Made by a program: the position numbers and the translations under genes. From assembly GCF_963259705.1 (NCBI RefSeq), contig NC_081853.1, forward strand, positions 744,001-808,000: DNA of 64,000 nucleotides. Direction: 5' to 3'. The stretch comes from Myotis daubentonii (taxonomy: Eukaryota; Chordata; Mammalia; Chiroptera; Vespertilionidae). Below are positions 1-9,599 of the stretch, in pieces (within the stretch, counting starts at the first letter, position 1; every line of letters starts with the position of its first letter). The notes under the pieces are model-generated. The model worked only from the letters and a program-made list of their open reading frames with translations, did no database searches and was not told the DNA's origin.

Positions 1-36
1 AGCTTTCCCCTGTAAACCTCCGTGTTTGAATACGAC

Positions 37-84
37 AGTAAATGTAGTAAGAATCTATTTACTTGTACTTGAGGTGTTTCTTAC
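37..84 (+). other. Two interleaved dyads (potential alternative hairpins) per unit
   Basis: AGTAAAT (37-43) pairs with ATTTACT (57-63), and GTAAGAA (47-53) pairs with TTCTTAC (78-84). Because the second left arm lies in the loop of the first dyad, both cannot form together. The second dyad is intact in nearly all classes. The first is 7 bp in most A units and 6 bp in B units (ATTTACG), and is broken in X units (ATTTAGG). Confidence 0.5.
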
Positions 85-98
85 ACGTTCTTAATCAT

Positions 99-107
99 TT
101 CTGGGAA
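99..107 (+). promoter_or_regulatory. TTCTGGGAA palindromic-type site once per unit (phase 99-107)
   Basis: The sequence fits TTCNNNGAA, the consensus of STAT-type sites. It lies in the most conserved part of the unit. X units change it to TTCAGGGAA, which still fits, while R units read TTCTGGGCA, which does not. It could equally be incidental; there is no sequence evidence for binding beyond the match. Confidence 0.25.
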
Positions 108-334
108 CTATCATTGTGTATTTTAACAGTTTTACCAAAATATGACAGTTTGCTTAGAAGTATTTACCGGAATTGTCACCATTTTAACTGAATCACAAAA
201 AAAACCGCCAAAGCCAATCCTCCTTAATTGTAAACAGAAACACTATTCTCGTCATTCCAAGGCTTTAGACACCAATTCTGAGCTCTGTAAGCATGAACTC
301 TTAATATTTCAAAGCACAGTCCCGTGAAAACGCC

Positions 335-343
335 ACTGGAAGT
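335..343 (+). promoter_or_regulatory. ETS-like core site present once per unit (phase 335-343)
   Basis: Nearly every unit reads CACCGGAAGTACC here, which contains ACCGGAAGT, the high-affinity core of ETS-family transcription factors. In this first copy one base differs (ACTGGAAGT). The first intact example is at 719-727. The match is visible; binding is inference, and it matters only if the host is an animal with ETS factors. Confidence 0.35.
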
Positions 344-768
344 ACTGGGAGATGTAAATATTACCAGTATTTCCTTCTTTTCACAGCTTTCCCCTGGAAA
401 CCTCCTAGTTTGAATACGACAGTAAATGTAGTAAGAATCTATTTACTTGTACTTGAGGTGTTTCTTACACGTTCTTAATCATTTCTGGGAACTATCATTG
501 TGTACTTTAACAATTTTACCAAAATTAGACAGTTTGCTTAGAAAAATTTACCAGAATCGTCACCATTTTAACTGATTCACACAAAAAAACGCCAAAGCCA
601 ATCCTCCTTAATTGTAAACAGAAACACTATTCTCGTCATTCCAAGGCTTTAGTCACCAATTCTGAGCCCTGTAAGTATGAACTCTTAATATTTCAAAGCA
701 CAGTCCCGTGAAAACGCCACCGGAAGTACCCTGAGATGTAAATATTACCATTATTTGCGTCATTTCAC

Positions 769-3700
769 AGCTTTCCCCTGTAAACCTCCGTGTTTGAATA
801 CGACAGTAAATGTAGTAAGAATTTATTTACTTGTACTTGAGGTGTTTCTTACACGTTCTTAATCATTTCTGGGAACTATCATTGTGTATTTTAACAGTTT
901 TACCAAAATATGACAGTTTGCTTAGAAGTATTTACCGGAATCGTCACCATTTTAACTGATTCACAAAAAAAAACGCCAAAGCCAATCCTCCTTAATTGTA
1001 AACAGAAACACTATTCTCGTCATTCCAAGGCTTTAGACACCAATTCTGAGCTCTGTAAGCATGAACTCTTAATATTTCAAAGCACAGTCCCGTGAAAACG
1101 CCACCGGAAGTACCCGGAGACGTAAATATTACCAGGATTTGCATCATTTCACAGCTTTCCCCTGGTAAACTCCGGGACAGAATAAGACAGTAACTGTAGT
1201 AAGAATGTATTTACTTGTACTTGAGGTGTTTCTTACACGTTCTTAATCATTTCTGGGAACTATCATTGTGTATTTTAACAGTTTTACCAAAATTAGACAG
1301 TTTGCTTAGAAGAATTTACCGGAATCGTCACCATTTCAACTGATTCACACAAAAAAACGCCAAAGCCAATCCTCCTTAATTGTAAACCTCAACACTATTC
1401 TCGTCATTCCAAGGCTTTAGACACCAATTCTGAGCCCTGTAAGTATGAACTCTTAATATTTCAAAGCACAGTCCCGTGAAAACGCCACCGGAAGTACCCT
1501 GAGACGTAAATATTACCAGTATTTGTGTCATTTCACAGCTTTCCCCTGGAAACCTCCGTGTTTGAATACGACAGTAAATGTAGTAAGAATCTATTTACTT
1601 GTACTTGAGGTGTTTCTTACACGTTCTTAATCATTTCTGGGCACTATCATTGTGTATTTTAACAGTTTTACCAAAATTAGACAGTTTGCTTAGAAGTATT
1701 TACCGGAATTGTCACCATTTTAACTGATTCACACAAAAAAACGCCAAAGCCAATCCTCCTTAATTGTAAACAGAAACACTATTCTCGTCATTCCAAGGCT
1801 TTAGACACCAATTCTGAGCTCTGTAAGCATGAACTCTTAATATTTCAAAGCACAGTCCCGTGAAAACGCCACCGGAAGTACCCGGAGACGTAAATATTAC
1901 CAGGATTTGCATCATTTCACAGCTTTCCCCTGGTAAACTCCGGGATAGAATAAGACAGTAAATGTAGTAAGAATGTATTTACTTGTACTTCCGGTGTTTC
2001 TTACACGTTCTTAATCATTTCTGGGAACTATCATTGTGTACTTTAACAGTTTCACCAAAATTAGACAGTTTGCTTCGAAGAAATTACCGGAATCGTCACC
2101 ATTTTAACTGATTCACACAAAAAAACGCCAAAGCCAATCCTCCTTAATTGTAAACATCAACACTATTCTCGTCATTCCAAGGCTTTAGACACCAATTCTG
2201 AGCTCTGTAAGCATGAACTCTTAATATTTCAAAGTACAGTCCCGTGAAAACGCCACCGGAAGTACCTGGAGATGTAAATATTACCAGTATTTTCGGCATT
2301 TCACAGCTTTCCAATGGAAACCTCCGTGATTAAATACTACAGTAAATGTAGTAAGAATCTATTTAGGTGTACTTGAGGTGTTTCTTACACGTTCTTAATC
2401 ATTTCTGGGAACTATCATTGTGTACTTTAACAGTTTTACCAAAATTAGACAGTTTGCTTAGAAGTATTTACCGGAATCGTCACCATTTTAACTGATTCAC
2501 ACAAAAAAACGCCAAAGCCAATCCTCCTTAATTGTAAACCTCAACACTATTCTCGTCACTCCAAGGCTTTAGACACCAATTCTGAGCCCTGTAAGCATGA
2601 AGTCTTAATATTTCAAAGCACAGTCCCGTGAAAACGCCACCGGAAGTACCCGGAGACGTAAATATTACCAGGATTTGCATCATTTCACAGCTTTCCCCTG
2701 GAAACCTCCGGGATAGAATAAGACAGTAAATGTAGTAAGAATGTATTTACTTGTACTTGAGGTGTTTCTTACACGTTCTTAATCATTTCTGGGAACTATC
2801 ATTGTGTATTTTAACAGTTTTACCAAAATTAGACAGTTTGCTTAGAAGTATTTACCGGAATCGTCACCACTATAACGGATTCACACAAAAAAACGCCAAA
2901 GCCAATCCTCCTTAATTGTAAACAGAAACACTATTCTCGTCATTCCAAGGCTTTAGTCACCAATTCTGAGCCCTGTAAGTATGAACTCTTAATATTTCAA
3001 AGCACAGTCCCGTGAAAACGCCACCGGAAGTACCCTGAGATGTAAATATTACCATTATTTGCGTCATTTCACAGCTTTCCCCTGTAAACCTCCGTGTTTG
3101 AATACGACAGTAAATGTAGTAAGAATCTATTTACTTGTACTTGAGGTGTTTCTTACACGTTCTTAATCATTTCTGGGAACTATCATTGTGTATTTTAACA
3201 GTTTTACCAAAATATGACAGTTTGCTTAGAAGTATTTACCGGAATCGTCACCATTTTAACTGATTCACACAAGAAAACGCCAAAGCCAATCCTCCTTAAT
3301 TGTAAACAGAAACACTATTCTCGTCATTCCAAGGCTTTAGACACCAATTCTGAGCTCTGTAAGCATGAACTCTTAATATTTCAAAGCACAGTCCCGTGAA
3401 AACGCCACCGGAAGTACCCGGAGACGTAAATATTACCAGGATTTGCATCATTTCACAGCTTTCCCCTGGTAAACTCCGGGATAGAATAAGACAGTAACTG
3501 TAGTAAGAATGTATTTACTTGTACTTGAGGTGTTTCTTACACGTTCTTAATCATTTCTGGGAACTATCATTGTGTATTTTAACAGTTTTACCAAAATTAG
3601 ACAGTTTGCTTAGAAGAATTTACCGGAATCGTCACCATTTCAACTGATTCACACAAAAAAACGCCAAAGCCAATCCTCCTTAATTGTAAACCTCAACACT

Positions 3701-5376
3701 ATTCTCGTCATTCCAAGGCTTTAGACACCAATTCTGAGCCCTGTAAGTATGAACTCTTAATATTTCAAAGCACAGTCCCGTGAAAACGCCACCGGAAGTA
3801 CCCTGAGACGTAAATATTACCAGTATTTGTGTCATTTCACAGCTTTCCCCTGGAAACCTCCGTGTTTGAATACGACAGTAAATGTAGTAAGAATCTATGT
3901 ACTTGTACTTGAGGTGTTTCTTACACGTTCTTAATCATTTCTGGGCACTATCATTGTGTATTTTAACAGTTTTACCAAAATTAGACAGTTTGCTTAGAAG
4001 TATTTACCGGAATTGTCACCATTTTAACTGATTCACACAAAAAAACGCCAAAGCCAATCCTCCTTTATTGTAAACAGAAACACTATTCTCGTCATTCCAA
4101 GGCTTTAGACACCAATTCTGAGCTCTGTAAGCATGAACTCTTAATATTTCAAAGCACAGTCCTGTGAAAACGCCACCGGAAGTACCCGGAGACGTAAATA
4201 TTACCAGGATTTGCATCATTTCACAGCTTTCCCCTGGTAAACTCCGGGATAGAATAAGACAGTAAATGTAGTAAGAATGTATTTACTTGTACTTGCGGTG
4301 CTTATTACACGTTCTTAATCATTTCTGGGAACTATCATTGTGTACTTTAACAGTTTCAACAAAATTAGACAGTTTGCTTAGAAGAATTTACCAGAATCGT
4401 CACCATTTTAACTGATTCACACAAAAAAAAGCCAAAGCCAATCCTCCTTAATTGTAAACCTCAACACTATTCTCGTCATTCCAAGGCTTTAGACACCAAT
4501 TCTGAGCCCTGTAAGCATGATGTCTTAATATTTCAAAGCACAGTCCCGTGAAAACGCCACCGGAAGTACCCGGAGACGTAAATATTACCAGGATTTGCGT
4601 CATTTCACAGCTTTCCCCTGGAAACCTCAGTGATAGAATACGACAGTAAATGTAGTAAGAATCTATTTACTTGTACTTGAGGTGTTTCTTACACGTTCTT
4701 AATCATTTCTGGGAACTATCATTGTGTACTTTAACAGTTTTACCAAAATTAGACAGTTTGCTTAGAAGTATTTACCGGAATCGTCACCATTTTAACTGAT
4801 TCACACAAAAAAACGCCAAAGCCAATCCTCCTTAATTGTAAACCTCAACACTATTCTCGTCACTCCAAGGCTTTAGACACCAATTCTGAGCCCTGTAAGC
4901 ATGAAGTCTTAATATTTCAAAGCACAGTCCCGTGAAAACGCCACCGGAAGTACCCGGAGACGTAAATATTACCAGGATTTGCATCATTTCACAGCTTTCC
5001 CCTGGAAACCTCCGGGATAGAATAAGACAGTAAATGTAGTAAGAATGTATTTACTTGTACTTGAGGTGTTTCTTACACGTTCTTAATCATTTCTGGGAAC
5101 TATCATTGTGTATTTTAACAGTTTTACCAAAATTAGACAGTTTGCTTAGAAGTATTTACCGGAATCGTCACCATTTTAACGGATTCACACAAAAAAACGC
5201 CAAAGCCAATCCTCCTTAATTGTAAACAGAAACACTATTCTCGTCATTCCAAGGCTTTAGTCACCAATTCTGAGCCCTGTAAGTATGAACTCTTAATATT
5301 TCAAAGCACAGTCCCGTGAAAACGCCACCGGAAGTACCCTGAGATGTAAATATTACCATTATTTGCGTCATTTCAC
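769..5376 (+). repeat. Six-unit (2304-bp) higher-order repeat, two copies
   Basis: Units 769-3072 run P-Q-R-Q-X-S and units 3073-5376 run P-Q-R-Q-U-S, a shift of 2304 bp. Shared oddities prove common descent, such as GTAACTG in the first Q of both copies (1187 and 3491) and CCTCAACAC in matching units. The copies differ at several sites per unit. For example, CACAAAAAAA versus CACACAAGAA near 961 and 3265, and ACTATAACGG at 2870 versus ATTTTAACGG. The fifth unit was replaced (X versus U). The divergence suggests an older duplication than those further right. Confidence 0.85.
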
Positions 5377-6528
5377 AGCTTTCCCCTGTAAACCTCCGTG
5401 TTTGAATACGACAGTAAATGTAGTAAGAATCTATTTACTTGTACTTGAGGTGTTTCTTACACGTTCTTAATCATTTCTGGGAACTATCATTGTGTATTTT
5501 AACAGTTTTACCAAAATATGACAGTTTGCTTAGAAGTATTTACCGGAATTGTCACCATTTTAACTGATTCACAAAAAAAAACGCCAAAGCCAATCCTCCT
5601 TAATTGTAAACCTCAACACTATTCTCGTCATTCCAAGGCTTTAGACACCAATTCTGAGCCCTGTAAGCATGATGTCTTAATATTTCAAAGCACAGTCCCG
5701 TGAAAACGCCACCGGAAGTACCCGGAGACGTAAATATTACCAGGATTTGCGTCATTTCACAGCTTTCCCCTGGAAACCTCAGTGATAGAATACGACAGTA
5801 AATGTAGTAAGAATCTATTTACTTGTACTTGAGGTGTTTCTTACACGTTCTTAATCATTTCTGGGAACTATCATTGTGTACTTTAACAGTTTTACCAAAA
5901 TTAGACAGTTTGCTTAGAAGTATTTACCGGAATCGTCACCATTTTAACTGATTCACACAAAAAAACGCCAAAGCCAATCCTCCTTAATTGTAAACCTCAA
6001 CACTATTCTCGTCACTCCAAGGCTTTAGACACCAATTCTGAGCCCTGTAAGCATGAAGTCTTAATATTTCAAAGCACAGTCCCGTGAAAACGCCACCGGA
6101 AGTACCCGGAGACGTAAATATTACCAGGATTTGCATCATTTCACAGCTTTCCCCTGGAAACCTCCGGGATAGAATAAGACAGTAAATGTAGTAAGAATGT
6201 ATTTACTTGTACTTGAGGTGTTTCTTACACGTTCTTAATCATTTCTGGGAACTATCATTGTGTATTTTAACAGTTTTACCAAAATTAGACAGTTTGCTTA
6301 GAAGTATTTACCGGAATCGTCACCATTTTAACGGATTCACACAAAAAAACGCCAAAGCCAATCCTCCTTAATTGTAAACAGAAACACTATTCTCGTCATT
6401 CCAAGGCTTTAGTCACCAATTCTGAGCCCTGTAAGTATGAACTCTTAATATTTCAAAGCACAGTCCCGTGAAAACGCCACCGGAAGTACCCTGAGATGTA
6501 AATATTACCATTATTTGCGTCATTTCAC
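5377..6528 (+). repeat. Shortened three-unit copy (P-U-S) of the six-unit repeat
   Basis: This block follows the two six-unit copies and lacks the Q-R-Q stretch. The first unit (5377-5760) is a chimera. It begins as class P, with the ATG-creating TATGACAG and an uninterrupted A-run. It then switches, between phases of about 205 and 232, to the sequence of the unit at 4225, as shown by CCTCAACAC and the rare GCATGATGTC (5668, also at 4516). The next unit restarts as P at 6529. A three-unit deletion by unequal exchange inside the 384-bp register explains it. Confidence 0.85.
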
Positions 6529-6912
6529 AGCTTTCCCCTGTAAACCTCCGTGTTTGAATACGACAGTAAATGTAGTAAGAATCTATTTACTTGTACTTGA
6601 GGTGTTTCTTACACGTTCTTAATCATTTCTGGGAACTATCATTGTGTATTTTAACAGTTTTACCAAAATATGACAGTTTGCTTAGAAGTATTTACCGGAA
6701 TTGTCACCATTTTAACTGATTCACAAAAAAAAACGCCAAAGCCAATCCTCCTTAATTGTAAACAGAAACACTATTCTCGTCATTCCAAGGCTTTAGACAC
6801 CAATTCTGAGCTCTGTAAGCATGAACTCTTAATATTTCAAAGCACAGTCCCGTGAAAACGCCACCGGAAGTACCCGGAGACGTAAATATTACCAGGATTT
6901 GCATCATTTCAC

Positions 6913-9599
6913 AGCTTTCCCCTGGTAAACTCCGGGATAGAATAAGACAGTAACTGTAGTAAGAATGTATTTACTTGTACTTGAGGTGTTTCTTACATGT
7001 TCTTAATCATTTCTGGGAACTATCATTGTGTATTTTAACAGTTTTACCAAAATTAGACAGTTTGCTTAGAAGAATTTACCGGAATCGTCACCATTTCAAC
7101 TGATTCACACAAAAAAACGCCAAAGCCAATCCTCCTTAATTGTAAACCTCAACATTATTCTCGTCATTCCAAGGCTTTAGACACCAATTCTGAGCCCTGT
7201 AAGTATGAACTCTTAATATTTCAAAGCACAGTCCCGTGAAAACGCCACCGGAAGTACCCGGAGACGTAAATATTACCAGTATTTGTGTCATTTCACAGCT
7301 TTCCCCTGGAAACCTCCGTGTTTGAATACGACAGTAAATGTAGTAAGAATCTATGTACTTGTACTTGAGGTGTTTCTTACACGTTCTTAATCATTTCTGG
7401 GCACTATCATTGTGTATTTTAACAGTTTTACCAAAATTAGACAGTTTGCTTAGAAGTATTTACCGGAATTGTCACCATTTTAACTGATTCACACAAAAAA
7501 ACGCCAAAGCCAATCCTCCTTTATTGTAAACAGAAACACTATTCTCGTCATTCCAAGGCTTTAGACACCAATTCTGAGCTCTGTAAGCATGAACTCTTAA
7601 TATTTCAAAGCACAGTCCTGTGAAAACGCCACCGGAAGTACCCGGAGACGTAAATATTACCAGGATTTGCATCATTTCACAGCTTTCCCCTGGTAAACTC
7701 CGGGATAGAATATGACAGTAACTGTAGTAAGAATGTATTTACTTGTACTTGAGGTGTTTCTTACACGTTCTTAATCATTTCTGGGAACTATCATTGTGTA
7801 TTTTAACAGTTTTACCAAAATTAGACAGTTTGCTTAGAAGAATTTACCGGAATCGTCACCATTTCAACTGATTCACACAAAAAAACGCCAAAGCCAATCC
7901 TCCTTAATTGTAAACAGAAACACTATTCTCGTCATTCCAAGGCTTTAGACACCAATTCTGAGCAATGTAAGTATGAACTCTTAATATTTCAAAGCACAGT
8001 CCCGTGAAAACGCCACCGGAAGTACCCTGAGACGTAAATATTACCAGTATTTGTGTCATTTCACAGCTTTCCCCTGGAAACCTCCGTGTTTGAATACGAC
8101 AGTAAATGTAGTAGAATCTATGTACTTGTACTTGAGGTGTTTCTTACACGTTCTTAATCATTTCTGGGCACTATCATTGTGTATTTTAACAGTTTTACCA
8201 AAATTAGACAGTTTGCTTAGAAGTATTTACCGGAATTGTCACCATTTTAACTGATTCACACAAAAAAACGCCAAAGCCAATCCTCCTTTATTGTAAACAG
8301 AAACACTATTCTCGTCATTCCAAGGCTTTAGACACCAATTCTGAGCTCTGTAAGCATGAACTCTTAATATTTCAAAGCACAGTCCCGTGAAAACGCCACC
8401 GGAAGTACCCGGAGACGTAAATATTACCAGGATTTGCATCATTTCACAGCTTTCCCCTGGTAAACTCCGGGATAGAATATGACAGTAACTGTAGTAAGAA
8501 TGTATTTACTTGTACTTGAGGTGTTTCTTACACGTTCTTAATCATTTCTGGGAACTATCATTGTGTATTTTAACAGTTTTACCAAAATTAGACAGTTTGC
8601 TTAGAAGAATTTACCGGAATCGTCACCATTTCAACTGATTCACACAAAAAAACGCCAAAGCCAATCCTCCTTAATTGTAAACCTCAACACTATTCTCGTC
8701 ATTCCAAGGCTTTAGACACCAATTCTGAGCCCTGTAAGTATGAACTCTTAATATTTCAAAGCACAGTCCCGTGAAAACGCCACCGGAAGTACCCTGAGAC
8801 GTAAATATTAACAGTATTTGTGTCATTTCACAGCTTTCCCCTGGAAACCTCCGTGTTTGAATACGACAGTAAATGTAGTAAGAATCTATGTACTTGTACT
8901 TGAGGTGTTTCTTACACGTTCTTAATCATTTCTGGGCACTATCATTGTGTATTTTAACAGTTTTACCAAAATTAGACAGTTTGCTTAGAAGTATTTACCG
9001 GAATTGTCACCATTTTAACTGATTCACACAAAAAAACGCCAAAGCCAATCCTCCTTTATTGTAAACAGAAACACTATTCTCGTCATTCCAAGGCTTTAGA
9101 CACCAATTCTGAGCTCTGTAAGCATGAACTCTTAATATTTCAAAGCACAGTCCTGTGAAAACGCCACCGGAAGTACCCGGAGACGTAAATATTACCAGGA
9201 TTTGCATCATTTCACAGCTTTCCCCTGGTAAACTCCGGGATAGAATAAGACAGTAAATGTAGTAAGAATGTATTTACTTGTACTTGCGGTGTTTATTACA
9301 CGTTCTTAATCATTTCTGGGAACTATCATTGTGTACTTTAACAGTTTCAACAAAATTAGACAGTTTGCTTAGAAGAATTTACCGGAATCGTCACCATTTT
9401 AACTGATTCACACAAAAAAAAGCCAAAGCCAATCCTCCTTAATTGTAAACCTCAACACTATTCTCGTCATTCCAAGGCTTTAGACACCAATTCTGAGCCC
9501 TGTAAGCATGATGTCTTAATATTTCAAAGCACAGTCCCGTGAAAACGCCACCGGAAGTACCCGGAGACGTAAATATTACCAGGATTTGCGTCATTTCAC
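6913..9599 (+). repeat. Q-R dimer stretch (768-bp two-unit repeat)
   Basis: Units alternate Q, R, Q, R, Q, R, Q (starts 6913, 7297, 7681, 8065, 8448, 8832, 9216). R units carry CTGGGCACT, ATCTATGTAC and CTCCTTTATT, which the Q units lack. The R at 8065 has lost one A (GTAGTAGAAT near 8113), making it 383 bp. The repeated R units give a recurrent 67-codon minus-strand open frame spaced 767-768 bp, which I read as a by-product of the repeat. Confidence 0.85.

Larger units (their letters stand above)
1..384 (+). repeat. Reference unit, class P, used here to define phase 1-384
   Basis: Phase landmarks that hold through the array are: AGCTTT box 1-6; class-defining block 7-36; dyad AGTAAAT/ATTTACT at 37-43 and 57-63; second dyad GTAAGAA/TTCTTAC at 47-53 and 78-84; the nearly invariant stretch 63-120; TTCTGGGAA at 99-107; an A-tract near 195-204; GAGCTC (a SacI site) at 280-285 in most units; an ETS-like core ACCGGAAGT at 335-343 (mutated to ACTGGAAGT in this copy); and a pyrimidine-rich stretch ending in CACAG across the unit junction. 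GC is about 36% by hand count. The last 50 bp of this copy look like superfamily B, unlike most A units near it. Confidence 0.95.

Noticed and set aside
142..327. 61-codon forward open frames in P units (also at 910, 3214, 5518, 6670, 10125 and 15500)
   Set aside because: They sit at one fixed phase, arise from a single local change, have no ribosome-binding or Kozak-type context that I can see, and accept substitutions without codon preference. They are by-products of the satellite.
1..384. Internal subrepeats inside the 384-bp unit (for example two 192-bp halves)
   Set aside because: By eye the two halves do not align. Only short shared words such as ACAGTTT and GTAAG occur twice.
4016..4219. 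67-codon minus-strand open frames in R units (also at 7472, 8239, 9007, 13614 and 14382) and similar frames at 24798 and 38975
   Set aside because: They recur at one phase because a TTTATT variant removes a stop. Their amino-acid sequence matches no family I recognise, and other classes interrupt them.
8051..8254. 67-codon forward open frame across the unit boundary near 8065
   Set aside because: It exists only because of the 1-bp deletion at about 8113, which joins two frames. The same deletion at 13488 lies behind a different unit end and gives no equally long frame.
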